Below, piece by piece: positions 17,738 to 27,137 of a stretch of 64,000 nucleotides of DNA. Position 1 is the stretch's first letter. The number at the start of each line of letters is the position of its first letter. This DNA is from Flavobacterium croceum DSM 17960 (GTDB lineage Bacteria > Bacteroidota > Bacteroidia > Flavobacteriales > Flavobacteriaceae): contig NZ_PQNY01000006.1 in NCBI RefSeq assembly GCF_002917885.1, forward strand, positions 107,078-171,077, written 5' to 3'. The notes under the pieces are model-generated. The model had not been told where the DNA came from, made no database searches, and saw only the letters and a program-made list of their open reading frames with translations. Both the position numbers and the translations under genes were made by a program.

Positions 17738-19477
17738 TTATTCGTTCATTGATATGAGAAACTCTTCATTATTGTTGGTTTTTTTAAACCTATCATTAAT
17801 AAAATCCATAGCTTCTACGGGGTTCATATCGGCAAGGTATTTTCTCATAATCCACATTCTTTGAATCGTTTTTGCATCTAGAAGTAAATCGTCTCTTCTG
17901 GTACTCGAAGAAGTTAAATCTATTGCCGGGAAAATGCGTTTATTAGCAATTTTTCTATCCAATTGTAACTCCATATTACCTGTTCCTTTAAATTCTTCGA
18001 AGATAACTTCATCCATTTTTGAACCCGTTTCGGTAAGTGCTGTTGCTATAATACTCAATGAACCTCCGTTTTCTATGTTACGAGCTGCACCAAAAAAACG
18101 TTTTGGTTTTTGCAAAGCATTGGCGTCTACACCTCCACTAAGTACTTTACCAGAGGCTGGCTGTACAGTATTGTAAGCTCGTGCCAAACGAGTAATAGAA
18201 TCTAGCAATATTACCACATCGTGACCGCATTCTACCAATCTTTTTGCTTTTTCAAGTACAATATTGGCTACTTTTACATGTCTGTCGGCTGGCTCATCAA
18301 ATGTAGAGGCAATTACCTCGCCACGCACACTGCGCTGCATATCTGTAACCTCTTCTGGGCGTTCATCTATTAAGAGTACAATTAAATACACTTCTGGATG
18401 ATTGGCTGCAATGGTATTGGCAATGTCTTTTAATAACATTGTTTTTCCTGTTTTGGGTTGCGCTACAATCATACCTCTTTGACCTTTTCCTATTGGCGAA
18501 AATAAATCGATGATACGTGTTGAAATAGAGGCATTTCTACCTGCAAGGTTGAATTTTTCTTCTGGAAAAAGCGGTGTTAAATGTTCAAATGATATTCTAT
18601 CTCGTACAACTTGAGGGTCAAATCCATTAATTTTTAAAACTTTTACTAATGGGAAGAATTTTTCGGCTTCTTTTGGCGGACGTACAACTCCTTTTACAGT
18701 GTCTCCTGTTTTTAAACCAAATAGCCTTATTTGAGAGCCTGATAAATAAATATCATCTGGTGAGGCAAGGTAATTATAGTCTGACGAACGTAAAAATCCA
18801 TATCCGTCTGGCATCATTTCTAGCACTCCTTCACATTCTATTATACCGTCAAATTCATAATCGGCATCACGGAAATTATTGGTTTTATTGTATTTATTGT
18901 TTTTGTTATTGCCGTTAGAATTGTTGTTCCCGTTTGTGTTATTGCTTTGCTGAGTGGCGTTTTGAGAAGTGTTGCTTGGCGGGTTTGAAGAGGCACTATT
19001 TTGATTTGTAAACTTATTTTTTTGTTTAATATGAACTTGCTTTTGTTCTTCGTTTACAGGAGTTTCTAAAGGTGTTGTAGCGCTTGGGGTTGTAGAAATT
19101 TCTTCAGAACTTATTGGAGTTTCTACATTTGTTGTAATAGTATTTGTACTTTCTTCTTGACCTTTGCGTTTGCGTTTTTGCTTTTCTTTGGTGCCTTCAC
19201 TATTATTTTCGGTAGATGCTTCTACAATCGTTATAGGCTCTTCTTCTGCAAAGAGCGAAATCGCTTCGACTTTATTTTTGGATTTAGCTTTATTTGTCTT
19301 GGGTTTTTCGGTAAGAGTAACTTGAGACTCGCTATTTGATGTTTCTTGTTGATGTTTTAATATAAGCTCTATTAATTCATCTTTTTTAACACCAAAATAC
19401 TTAATTTTTTTAGAAATTTTAGCAATGTCTTGTAGCTCTGTAAGCTTCATTGCTTTTAGAGAGGAAATATCAAACAT
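17738..19477 (-). CDS. rho: Transcription termination factor Rho with long low-complexity insert
   Basis: Rho is a hexameric RNA helicase that ends transcription. Residues 1-45 form the SAP-like N-terminal helix pair ([19 protein letters not shown]). Residues about 46-205 are a low-complexity insert rich in Thr/Glu/Lys, then Gln/Asn/Ser/Gly ([19 protein letters not shown]). The cold-shock RNA-binding fold follows ([16 protein letters not shown], 217-232), and the RecA-type ATPase has its Walker A at 340-346 (QPKTGKT) and LIDERPEEV at 369-377. The 579 residues exceed the approximately 420 of E. coli Rho because of the insert, a known trait of Bacteroidota Rho. It is monocistronic. Confidence 0.96.
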   Translation of the reverse strand: MFDISSLKAMKLTELQDIAKISKKIKYFGVKKDELIELILKHQQETSNSESQVTLTEKPKTNKAKSKNKVEAISLFAEEEPITIVEASTENNSEGTKEKQKRKRKGQEESTNTITTNVETPISSEEISTTPSATTPLETPVNEEQKQVHIKQKNKFTNQNSASSNPPSNTSQNATQQSNNTNGNNNSNGNNKNNKYNKTNNFRDADYEFDGIIECEGVLEMMPDGYGFLRSSDYNYLASPDDIYLSGSQIRLFGLKTGDTVKGVVRPPKEAEKFFPLVKVLKINGFDPQVVRDRISFEHLTPLFPEEKFNLAGRNASISTRIIDLFSPIGKGQRGMIVAQPKTGKTMLLKDIANTIAANHPEVYLIVLLIDERPEEVTDMQRSVRGEVIASTFDEPADRHVKVANIVLEKAKRLVECGHDVVILLDSITRLARAYNTVQPASGKVLSGGVDANALQKPKRFFGAARNIENGGSLSIIATALTETGSKMDEVIFEEFKGTGNMELQLDRKIANKRIFPAIDLTSSSTRRDDLLLDAKTIQRMWIMRKYLADMNPVEAMDFINDRFKKTNNNEEFLISMNE

Positions 19478-19661
19478 GTAGTTTAAATAAATTTTTAGTT
19501 GTTTTCAACAAAATGTAAAATTTGTGATTTTTTTGTGGGAATTAATTCGTATAAACAGAAGTAGTTACGAATTTGGATTGCAATAATACAACATTTTTTT
19601 TATTTAACAATAGTGTATAACAAAAAGAAAAACTATTTTTGCTCGTTATTAAACACAAATT

Positions 19662-20072
19662 ATGTTACAAAGAGTACAAACTGTATATATGGGTATTGCT
19701 ATGCTGGTTTCGGCATTTTTACCTTTTGTATTTAAACTTTGGAAAGTAGGCAATGTAGATTTTTACTTTATGAGTAATATAATATATGCTGCTTTGTTTG
19801 GATTGAGTGCTACTTTGTCTTTATTAAGTATAATGACATATAAAAACCGAAAACAACAATTTGTATTGAACAGATTGAATATGATATTAAATTTAATTTT
19901 ATTAGGATTATTTGTGTATCGCTCTCTAAATTTATCTGGAGAAACCCCTGAGGTTTCAGAGAAAGGTATTGGGATGTTTCTACCTATCATTTCTATCGTA
20001 ATGCTAGTTTTGGCAAACAAAGCTATCAAGAAGGATGAAGATCTCGTAAAATCTGTAGATCGATTGCGATAA
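19662..20072 (+). CDS. DUF4293 four-helix membrane protein
   Basis: The 136-residue protein has four hydrophobic helices: near 10-30 (YMGIAMLVSAFLPFVF), 40-65, 75-95 and 105-125. It opens with MLQRVQTVYM, characteristic of DUF4293, a family confined to Bacteroidota and of unknown function. It usually sits beside rho in flavobacteria, as here, where it is divergent from rho with 184 bases between. The C-terminal KKDEDLVKSVDRLR is cytosolic. It has its own terminator. Confidence 0.85.
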   Translation: MLQRVQTVYMGIAMLVSAFLPFVFKLWKVGNVDFYFMSNIIYAALFGLSATLSLLSIMTYKNRKQQFVLNRLNMILNLILLGLFVYRSLNLSGETPEVSEKGIGMFLPIISIVMLVLANKAIKKDEDLVKSVDRLR

Positions 20073-20100
20073 ACCTTTTAACTTAGTTTATTAGTGCGTT

Positions 20101-20127
20101 AAAAATCCGAGTCTTCTCGGATTTTTT
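20101..20127 (+). terminator. Terminator of the DUF4293 gene
   Basis: A perfect 11-bp stem (20101-20111 with 20116-20126), TCTT loop and T run. Confidence 0.9.
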
Positions 20128-20189
20128 TGTTTTTTAGTATATCTAAATATTTATAACTAGCTTTGCCGCTTTAACACAAAAAATTTAGA

Positions 20190-20915
20190 ATGAAAAAAAT
20201 TGTTTTATTAGCCTCTGTTTTAGTAGCCTTAATAAGCTGTAATTCATTGGAAAAAGATGAATACTTAATTACAGGAACTGCAAAAGGTATTGCAAATGGT
20301 AAAAAAGTTTTGGTTCAAATTCAAGATGAAAATGGTATTCCAAAATCGATAGACACCGTAACCGTAAAAGATGGAAAGTTTGAAATAAAAGGAAAAACAA
20401 AAGAAGTAACAGTTGCTTATGTTAGTTTTCCTGATTTGAAAAATGATGGTTTTACTGTGATACTAGAGCCTGGAGAAATTGATGCAGAAGTTTACAAAGA
20501 CAGCATTGATAAATCTAAAGTTACTGGAACTTATAATAATGACGAACTAACTAAAACTTTGAAAATTACCAATAAGATTGATGCAGAAATGCAAAAAATT
20601 GGTATGGAATTTCAAAACAAAAACATGCAACGTATTCAGCAAGCTCAACAAACAAGAGATACTGCTGTTATGAACCAATTAAATGCTGAGTTTTTACCTA
20701 TCTTGAAAGATAAATACAAATTTTATTTTGATTATATCGAGAAAAATCCAAAATCGTATTTATCATTATTATATTTCAACAAATTATCTCCATTTGCTAC
20801 TACAGAACCAGATAGAATAAAAAAATTATTCAACAATTTGGATCCAAGCATTAAAAACTCAACCATTGGAAAAAAACTAGGCGAAGCGATAAACAAAATG
20901 CCTTCAAAAAAATAA
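20190..20915 (+). CDS. DUF4369 lipoprotein without thioredoxin domain
   Basis: A lipoprotein signal (VLLASVLVALISC, Cys about 17) precedes a DUF4369-type beta domain (EYLITGTAKGIANGKKVLVQIQ ... KDGKFEIKGK) and a helical region with PKSYLSLLYFNKL. In many flavobacterial relatives this arrangement continues into a TlpA/thioredoxin domain with a CxxC motif. This protein stops after 241 residues with no CxxC. It is therefore either a stand-alone surface lipoprotein or a shortened derivative. It converges head to head with meaB, one base between stops, with no hairpin between them. Confidence 0.8.
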   Translation: MKKIVLLASVLVALISCNSLEKDEYLITGTAKGIANGKKVLVQIQDENGIPKSIDTVTVKDGKFEIKGKTKEVTVAYVSFPDLKNDGFTVILEPGEIDAEVYKDSIDKSKVTGTYNNDELTKTLKITNKIDAEMQKIGMEFQNKNMQRIQQAQQTRDTAVMNQLNAEFLPILKDKYKFYFDYIEKNPKSYLSLLYFNKLSPFATTEPDRIKKLFNNLDPSIKNSTIGKKLGEAINKMPSKK

Positions 20916-22001
20916 TTATTTGCTGTAATAAGCTTCTAATAAATTAAGAGCGGCTGCAAAAGGTGATATTTCATTGTTTTGCAGCGCTTTTTTATTTTGT
21001 TCGAGTAATGCCATCACTTGTTTATGGTTGTAAAAATCTAATTTTAATTGTTCGTTTATCGTTTCCATCATCCAAAATTGGTTTTGATTTCTTCGATTCT
21101 CTTCAAAATAACCATTATCTTTAACTAGGTTTATATATTTAGTAATTGTTTCCCAAACATCTTCAATTCCTTTTTTTTCATAGGCGCTACACGTTGAAAC
21201 CGTTGGAGTCCATTGAGATTTTTTGGTTGGAAATAAATGTAATGCCCTATTGAATTCAGTTTTAGCTAATTTGGCTTTTGCAACATTATCACCATCGGCT
21301 TTATTAATAATAATCGCATCGGCCATTTCCATTATACCGCGTTTTATTCCTTGTAATTCATCGCCAGCACCTGCAATTTTTAGTAATAAAAAGAAATCCA
21401 CCATGCTGTGTACAGCAGTTTCGCTTTGCCCTACTCCTACCGTTTCTATTATTATTGTATCAAAACCTGCGGCTTCACATAAAATAATAGTTTCTCGTGT
21501 TTTTCGGGCTACACCACCAAGCGTATTGCCAGAAGCACTCGGTCTTATATAAGCATTTTCATCTTTTACCAACTCTTCCATTCTTGTTTTATCGCCTAAT
21601 ATACTACCATGAGAAATAGAACTGCTAGGATCTATAGCTAGCACAGCTACCTTTTTTCCTATTGATGTAAGGTATTTACCAAAAGCTTCTATAAAAGTAC
21701 TTTTACCTACACCAGGAACTCCTGTAATTCCTATTCGTATAGATCGATTTGCTTTTGGTAAACAAGATTGAATAATACTATTGGCTTTTTCTTGATGAGC
21801 TGCTTGTGTACTTTCTACCAAGGTTATGGCTCTACTTAATGCTGTTTTGTTTCCTTCGAGTATTTGTGCTACTAATGTTTCGGGGGTAGGTTGTTGCTTT
21901 CTTTGATACAAAACTTTGTTCAGCGCTTCTTTTGATAGAGAATCTGGCTGTTCAATACCATTCAGTTCTTGTAAAGCTGTTTTATTTTTATCTTGATTCA
22001 T
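20916..22001 (-). CDS. meaB: MeaB: GTPase chaperone of methylmalonyl-CoA mutase
   Basis: MeaB protects methylmalonyl-CoA mutase and gates loading of its adenosylcobalamin. The 361-residue protein shows the G3E GTPase motifs: Walker A GVPGVGKS (94-101), DPSSSISHGSILGDKTRM, ETVGVGQSE and NKADGDN. The N-terminal helices (ALSRAITLVES) and C-terminal dimerisation arm are present. The mutase genes it serves are 33 kb away at 55.3-58.8 kb rather than adjacent. Its start overlaps the end of the phosphodiesterase gene upstream by 14 bases. Confidence 0.95.
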   Translation of the reverse strand: MNQDKNKTALQELNGIEQPDSLSKEALNKVLYQRKQQPTPETLVAQILEGNKTALSRAITLVESTQAAHQEKANSIIQSCLPKANRSIRIGITGVPGVGKSTFIEAFGKYLTSIGKKVAVLAIDPSSSISHGSILGDKTRMEELVKDENAYIRPSASGNTLGGVARKTRETIILCEAAGFDTIIIETVGVGQSETAVHSMVDFFLLLKIAGAGDELQGIKRGIMEMADAIIINKADGDNVAKAKLAKTEFNRALHLFPTKKSQWTPTVSTCSAYEKKGIEDVWETITKYINLVKDNGYFEENRRNQNQFWMMETINEQLKLDFYNHKQVMALLEQNKKALQNNEISPFAAALNLLEAYYSK

Positions 22002-22500
22002 TCTTCAAAGATTTATCCATTTCTATGATTTCCAAATTCTGAATTTTTCCACTGGCTAACTCAAATCGTAACATCGTGCGTACTTTATGAAAACCGTGAA
22101 TACCCGCTGCTCCCGAATTTAAAAACAACATATTGTATTTTTTATCAAACTCGACTCTCAAAATATGCGAATGTCCACAAATTAAAAGTTTTGGCGGATT
22201 TGTATCTAATATTTTTTTTACTTCTGGGTTATAGTGTTTTGGATTTCCAGCAATATGTGTAATTAATACATCTACTCCTTCGCATACAAACCGATTGTAT
22301 TCTTTAAATTCTAATCTAGCTTTATTATCGTCTATATTTCCATAAACGGCTTGCAATGGCTTGTATTTTTTAATGGTATCGGTTACTATTAAACTACCTA
22401 TATCGCCTGCATGCCAAACCTCATCGCTCCATTGCACATGCTTTACAATTTTTTCATCGATATAACTGTGTGTGTCTGACAGCAGTAAAATTTTTTTCAT
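21988..22500 (-). CDS. YfcE/MJ0936-type metallophosphodiesterase
   Basis: The 170-residue calcineurin-like phosphoesterase carries all metal motifs in order: LLSDTHSY (dimetal Asp/His), WHAGDIGS, VYGNIDD, VLITHIAGNP and LLICGHSHILRV. Enzymes of this group hydrolyse phosphodiesters in vitro; the natural substrate is generally unknown. It is translated together with meaB (overlapping ends), although no functional tie is known. It is divergent from truA across 100 bases. Confidence 0.88.
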   Translation of the reverse strand: MKKILLLSDTHSYIDEKIVKHVQWSDEVWHAGDIGSLIVTDTIKKYKPLQAVYGNIDDNKARLEFKEYNRFVCEGVDVLITHIAGNPKHYNPEVKKILDTNPPKLLICGHSHILRVEFDKKYNMLFLNSGAAGIHGFHKVRTMLRFELASGKIQNLEIIEMDKSLKNESR

Positions 22501-22572
22501 CTATACATTAAATCTCTGACTAAAGTACAACGAATGTTTTATTTTTCAAACAAACCACTCCCCAATTCTTAT

Positions 22573-22580
22573 TACATTTG
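22573..22580 (+). promoter_or_regulatory. -7 element of truA
   Basis: TACATTTG, a good TAnnTTTG, lies 21 bases before the TTG start of truA. This supports that start, with a short leader. Confidence 0.5.
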
Positions 22581-22601
22581 CAAAAAAATTAGTACTTAGC
22601 C

Positions 22602-23366
22602 TTGAGATATTTTTTAGAATTTGCATACAAAGGAACTCGCTATCACGGGTGGCAATACCAACCCAACGCTTGCTCGGTTCAAGAAACTATAAATCATGCT
22701 CTTTCCACATCATTAAGAGAAAATATAGATGTACTGGGCGCCGGAAGAACCGATGCAGGCGTACATGCAAAACAAATGTTTGCGCATTTTGACACCGAAA
22801 AAGAAATAGTTGAACCTGTTTTTATAAAAAAACTCAACTCTTTTTTACCAAAAGATATTGCTGTTTTTAAGATTCATAAAGTAGCCGTTGATGCTCATGC
22901 TAGATTTGATGCTAACGCAAGAACTTATGAGTATTACATACATCAACAAAAAAATGCTTTTGAGTGTGATGATTCTTGGTTTTTTCCTTATCCATTACAT
23001 TTAGAACTCATGAATAGCGCTTGTGCAATTTTAATGAAATATACTGATTTTGAATGTTTTTCAAAAACAAATACTGATGTAAATACGTTTAATTGTACTA
23101 TTACTAAAGCATTTTGGATAAAAAAAGAAGAGCAACTCGTTTTTACCATTTCTGCCGATAGATTTTTAAGAAATATGGTTCGAGCTATTGTAGGTACTAT
23201 GATAAATATCGGACAAGAAAAAGTATCTTTGCAACAGTTTAGAGCTATTATTGAAAGTAAAAACCGAAGCAAAGCTGGTTTTTCTGTTCCAGCTCACGGG
23301 TTATACCTTACACAAGTAACGTATCCGTATATTACTAATTTGAACACACAAAAGAATGAAAGCTAA
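22602..23366 (+). CDS. truA: tRNA pseudouridine(38-40) synthase TruA
   Basis: TruA converts uridines 38-40 of the tRNA anticodon arm to pseudouridine. The start is a TTG giving MRYFLEFAYKGTRYHGWQYQ, the canonical N-terminus. The catalytic Asp is Asp51 in GAGRTDAGVHA. RFLRNMVRAIVGTMI and the C-terminal SKAGFSVPAHGLYL complete the family pattern over 254 residues. Its end overlaps the ABC exporter gene by 11 bases, so truA, the exporter and the metallopeptidase-like gene form one translationally coupled unit. Confidence 0.96.
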   Translation: MRYFLEFAYKGTRYHGWQYQPNACSVQETINHALSTSLRENIDVLGAGRTDAGVHAKQMFAHFDTEKEIVEPVFIKKLNSFLPKDIAVFKIHKVAVDAHARFDANARTYEYYIHQQKNAFECDDSWFFPYPLHLELMNSACAILMKYTDFECFSKTNTDVNTFNCTITKAFWIKKEEQLVFTISADRFLRNMVRAIVGTMINIGQEKVSLQQFRAIIESKNRSKAGFSVPAHGLYLTQVTYPYITNLNTQKNES

Positions 23367-25119
23367 AGCTTTTGACATACAACTCTTTAAAAGAATATTA
23401 TCGTACACAAAACCTTACAAATTTAGGTTTTACGGTTCTATTGTTTTTGCTATAGGTCTCTCTATATTTGCTGCAGTACGCCCCTATCTTTTAAAACTTA
23501 CGGTAGATGAGTACATTAAACCCAAAGACGAACAAGGCTTTTTGCTGTATATTGTACTTATGGGCATTGTGTTGGTGCTAGAAGGACTCTCTCAATACCT
23601 ATTTGTATATTGGGCAAATTGGCTAGGGCAAGATATTATTAAAGACATTAGAATAAAACTTTTTGCTCATTTCTTAAGTTTTAGAATGAAATACTTTGAT
23701 AATACTCCTGTAGGTCAATTGGTTACACGTTCTGTTTCTGATATAGAACAAATTGCGCGCATATTTAGTCAAGGTTTGTTTATGATTATAAGCGACTTAC
23801 TCAAAATGATTGTGGTTTTGGTATTTATGCTTTTTATGAACTGGAAATTAACTCTTATTGTAGTTGCAGCAATGCCAATACTAGCATACTTTACTAGAGT
23901 TTTTCAACGAAAAATGCAAGTCGCTTTTGAAGAAGTTCGAAACCAAGTAGCAAACCTCAATACATTTGTACAAGAGCGTATTACAGGTATGAAAATTGTT
24001 CAACTTTTTAATCGAGAAGATGAAGAGTTCAAAAAATTTAAGCAAATCAATGAAAAGCACAATAAAGCATGGATTAAAACCATTCTTTACAACTCTATAT
24101 TCTTTCCAGTTGCCGATATTATTTCGTCTTTAACACTAGGATTTGTTGTATTGTATGGTGGTTATAGTATTATTAACGGAAATCATTTTACATCGGTAGG
24201 CGATTTGTTTTCGTATACTATGTTTATAACTATGTTATTTAATCCATTAAGGCAAATTGCAGATAAGTTTAACGAGATGCAAATGGGAATGATTTCTGCC
24301 AATAGGGTTTTTGAAATTATCGATACTACTGTAGAAGTACAAAATCAAGGTACTCTAGAAGCAAGCAGACTTAAAGGTTCTATTGTATTTGATAAAGTCG
24401 TTTTTAGTTATATAGAAAATGAAAATGTACTTAAAGGCATATCATTTGAAGTAAATGCAGGAGAAACCATTGCTATAGTAGGCGCCACAGGAGCAGGAAA
24501 ATCTACCATTATTAATTTACTCAATCGGTTTTACGAAATTAAATCGGGTAAAATTACTATAGACAATCAAGATATTAATGATTTTACTTTGTCTAGCCTA
24601 CGCAAACAAATTGCGGTTGTATTGCAAGATGTGTTTTTGTTTGCCGATACTATATACAATAATATTACACTCAATAACCCAAATATTACTGAAAACCAAG
24701 TTATAGAAGCTGCCAAACAAATTGGTATTCATGATTTTATAATGAGCTTGCCAGAAGGCTATCAATATAATGTGAAAGAAAGAGGCATTATGCTATCTTC
24801 AGGACAAAGACAACTCATTGCTTTTTTACGAGCTTATCTAGGTAACCCGAGCATTCTTATACTTGACGAAGCGACCTCATCAATAGATACGTATTCTGAA
24901 GAATTAATACAGAAAGCAACTGAAACAATTACCAAAAATAGAACCTCAATCGTTATTGCACATCGCCTAGCTACTATTATGAATGCTACAAAAATTATTG
25001 TTATGGATAAAGGCAAAATTGTAGAAATGGGTAATCATAATCAATTAATTACAATAGAAAACGGATTTTATAAAAATTTATATGAAGCCCAATTTTCTAC
25101 TGAAAAAATACAACCATGA
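23356..25119 (+). CDS. ABC exporter half-transporter (type IV)
   Basis: The 587-residue protein fuses a six-helix membrane domain (about 20-315) to an ATPase domain. The Walker A motif is GATGAGKS at 376-383, the signature LSSGQ at 480-484, and Walker B LILDEAT at 501-507. It is a homodimeric MsbA/MdlB-like exporter. The substrate could be a lipid, drug or peptide, and nothing in the sequence decides. The signature reads LSSGQ rather than LSGGQ, which is tolerated. It overlaps both neighbours (truA before, the HExxH protein after). Confidence 0.92.
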   Translation: MKAKAFDIQLFKRILSYTKPYKFRFYGSIVFAIGLSIFAAVRPYLLKLTVDEYIKPKDEQGFLLYIVLMGIVLVLEGLSQYLFVYWANWLGQDIIKDIRIKLFAHFLSFRMKYFDNTPVGQLVTRSVSDIEQIARIFSQGLFMIISDLLKMIVVLVFMLFMNWKLTLIVVAAMPILAYFTRVFQRKMQVAFEEVRNQVANLNTFVQERITGMKIVQLFNREDEEFKKFKQINEKHNKAWIKTILYNSIFFPVADIISSLTLGFVVLYGGYSIINGNHFTSVGDLFSYTMFITMLFNPLRQIADKFNEMQMGMISANRVFEIIDTTVEVQNQGTLEASRLKGSIVFDKVVFSYIENENVLKGISFEVNAGETIAIVGATGAGKSTIINLLNRFYEIKSGKITIDNQDINDFTLSSLRKQIAVVLQDVFLFADTIYNNITLNNPNITENQVIEAAKQIGIHDFIMSLPEGYQYNVKERGIMLSSGQRQLIAFLRAYLGNPSILILDEATSSIDTYSEELIQKATETITKNRTSIVIAHRLATIMNATKIIVMDKGKIVEMGNHNQLITIENGFYKNLYEAQFSTEKIQP

Positions 25120-25631
25120 ATTTTTCAAAAATAACCAAAAAAGTAGCCTCATTTTCTGTAGAAGGAAAAACAAAAGAAGCTGCTCTGTGGCTTTTGCAAA
25201 TATTTGACATTCAAGATGATTACTTTGCTGGCTTTGAATACCGCGAAAAAGCTAATCCCGATTTTATTTTAATGACTACCGAAGGAGAATTTGGAGAACC
25301 TCAAAAAATACGAATTCCAGAAAATACTTTCGAATTTCCGTTGCCACTTATGCTAAGTTTATTAGCTCACGAAATGGTACATGTACGACAAAAAACAAGA
25401 CAACCTTATATACTCGATAGAAATGAACGTGAATGGCAAGCTTACTATCAAATGTTATTTAAAAATGTATTTCCATTAGTTCCCGATATTTCTCCCTATC
25501 ATAAAAAAGCATTTGCAAACAAAGCCTTAGAATACTATAACCGAATGGAACCCAATGGTGCATTACAACAAAAATATGCAAATCAAAAACAAGAAGTAGA
25601 GCAGTTTTTAAAAACATTGGAAAACCAATAA
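25116..25631 (+). CDS. HExxH putative metallopeptidase-like protein
   Basis: The 171-residue cytosolic protein has no recognised full-length family. It contains HEMVH at 85-89 inside a hydrophobic helix (LMLSLLAHEMVHVRQ) and a downstream EREWQAYY with Glu106. This is the gluzincin zinc-site layout (two His, Glu base, then a distal Glu). The protein lacks a signal peptide and transmembrane segments. Its ATG overlaps the stop of the ABC exporter, so the two are made together, which could mean that it processes something for the exporter. That is inference. Peptidase activity is untested from sequence alone. Confidence 0.7.
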   Translation: MNFSKITKKVASFSVEGKTKEAALWLLQIFDIQDDYFAGFEYREKANPDFILMTTEGEFGEPQKIRIPENTFEFPLPLMLSLLAHEMVHVRQKTRQPYILDRNEREWQAYYQMLFKNVFPLVPDISPYHKKAFANKALEYYNRMEPNGALQQKYANQKQEVEQFLKTLENQ

Positions 25632-25696
25632 ACAGAAAGTTAAATTTTTTAAAAAATAATTACTTAATTTCGCACTGTAGAAAACAATAAATTCAA

Positions 25697-27082
25697 ATGA
25701 AATACGATGTAATAATTTTAGGAAGCGGGCCAGGCGGATATGTTACTGCCATTCGTGCTTCGCAACTTGGTTTTAAAGTTGCAGTAATCGAAAAAGAAAA
25801 TTTAGGTGGTATTTGTCTTAATTGGGGCTGCATACCTACCAAAGCCTTATTAAAATCGGCTCAGGTTTTTGATTACTTAAAACATGCTTCCGATTATGGA
25901 TTGACTGTTACAAATTTTGATAAAGATTTTAATGCTGTAATTGCACGTTCCCGTTCTGTTGCCGACGGAATGAGTAAAGGCGTACAATTTTTAATGAAAA
26001 AAAACAAAATTGATGTTATAGATGGTTACGGAAAAGTAAAACCTGGCAAAAAAGTAGAAGTTACCAAAGATGGCTCTGTAACCGAATATTCGGCAGACCA
26101 TATTATTATTGCTACGGGTGCTCGTTCTAGAGAATTACCAAATCTTCCACAAGATGGCGTTAAGGTAATTGGGTATAGACAAGCTATGACTTTGCCAACA
26201 CAACCTAAAAAAATGATTGTAGTTGGTTCTGGCGCTATAGGTGTTGAGTTTGCTCATTTCTACAACGCTATGGGAACAGAAGTTACTATTGTTGAGTTTA
26301 TGCCAAACATTGTACCTGTAGAAGATGAAGATGTTTCTAAACAAATGGAACGCTCTATGAAAAAAGCAGGCATTACTATTATGACCAATGCTTCTGTTGA
26401 AAAAGTAGACACTTCAGGCAATGGCGTAAAAGCATTTGTAAAAACTGCCAAAGGAGAAGAAATACTAGAAGCAGATGTATTGCTTTCGGCTGTAGGCATT
26501 AAAACAAATATAGAAAACATAGGACTGGAAGACGTAGGTATTGCTACCGATAGAGATAAAATATTGGTAAATAGTTACTACCAAACTAATGTACCAGGAT
26601 ACTATGCAATAGGCGATGTTACACCAGGTCAAGCTTTGGCGCATGTGGCATCTGCCGAAGGTATTTTGTGTGTAGAAAAAATTGCTGGTATGCATGTAGA
26701 ACCATTAGACTATGGTAATATACCAGGTTGTACTTATGCTACACCAGAAATTGCATCGGTAGGTTTAACTGAAAAAGCAGCTAAAGAAAAAGGCTATGAA
26801 ATAAAAGTAGGTAAATTTCCTTTTTCTGCATCGGGTAAAGCCAAGGCTGCTGGAGCATCAGACGGTTTTGTAAAAGTAATATTTGACGCAAAATACGGCG
26901 AATGGCTAGGTTGCCACATGATAGGCGCTGGAGTTACCGATATGATTGCAGAAGCTGTAGTGGCGAGAAAACTAGAAACTACAGGACATGAAATACTAAA
27001 AGCCGTACACCCACACCCTACCATGAGTGAAGCGGTTATGGAAGCTGTAGCAGATGCTTATGGCGAAGTAATACACTTATAA
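25697..27082 (+). CDS. lpdA: Dihydrolipoyl dehydrogenase
   Basis: The E3 flavoprotein reoxidises lipoamide in the 2-oxoacid dehydrogenase and glycine-cleavage complexes. FAD binds at ILGSGPGGYVTAI (8-20). The redox disulphide is Cys40/Cys45 in GGICLNWGCIPTKAL. NAD binds at VVGSGAIGVEFAHFY. The C-terminal active-site HPHPT (438-442) completes the partner subunit site. Length is 461 residues. No E1/E2 genes are adjacent. A strong terminator follows, shared with the converging methyltransferase gene. Confidence 0.97.
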   Translation: MKYDVIILGSGPGGYVTAIRASQLGFKVAVIEKENLGGICLNWGCIPTKALLKSAQVFDYLKHASDYGLTVTNFDKDFNAVIARSRSVADGMSKGVQFLMKKNKIDVIDGYGKVKPGKKVEVTKDGSVTEYSADHIIIATGARSRELPNLPQDGVKVIGYRQAMTLPTQPKKMIVVGSGAIGVEFAHFYNAMGTEVTIVEFMPNIVPVEDEDVSKQMERSMKKAGITIMTNASVEKVDTSGNGVKAFVKTAKGEEILEADVLLSAVGIKTNIENIGLEDVGIATDRDKILVNSYYQTNVPGYYAIGDVTPGQALAHVASAEGILCVEKIAGMHVEPLDYGNIPGCTYATPEIASVGLTEKAAKEKGYEIKVGKFPFSASGKAKAAGASDGFVKVIFDAKYGEWLGCHMIGAGVTDMIAEAVVARKLETTGHEILKAVHPHPTMSEAVMEAVADAYGEVIHL

Positions 27083-27104
27083 AATAGAAAAAACATACCA
27101 ATAT

Positions 27105-27137
27105 ACCTCTAAGATTTTAAACATCTTAGAGGTTTTT
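27105..27137. terminator. Bidirectional terminator between lpdA and trmH-like gene
   Basis: A perfect 11-bp stem (27105-27115 with 27123-27133), then a T run on the + strand. It lies between converging stop codons. Confidence 0.85.

Noticed and set aside
17738..19477. Frameshift or foreign insertion in rho
   Set aside because: The reading frame is continuous, and long low-complexity inserts are normal in Bacteroidota Rho.
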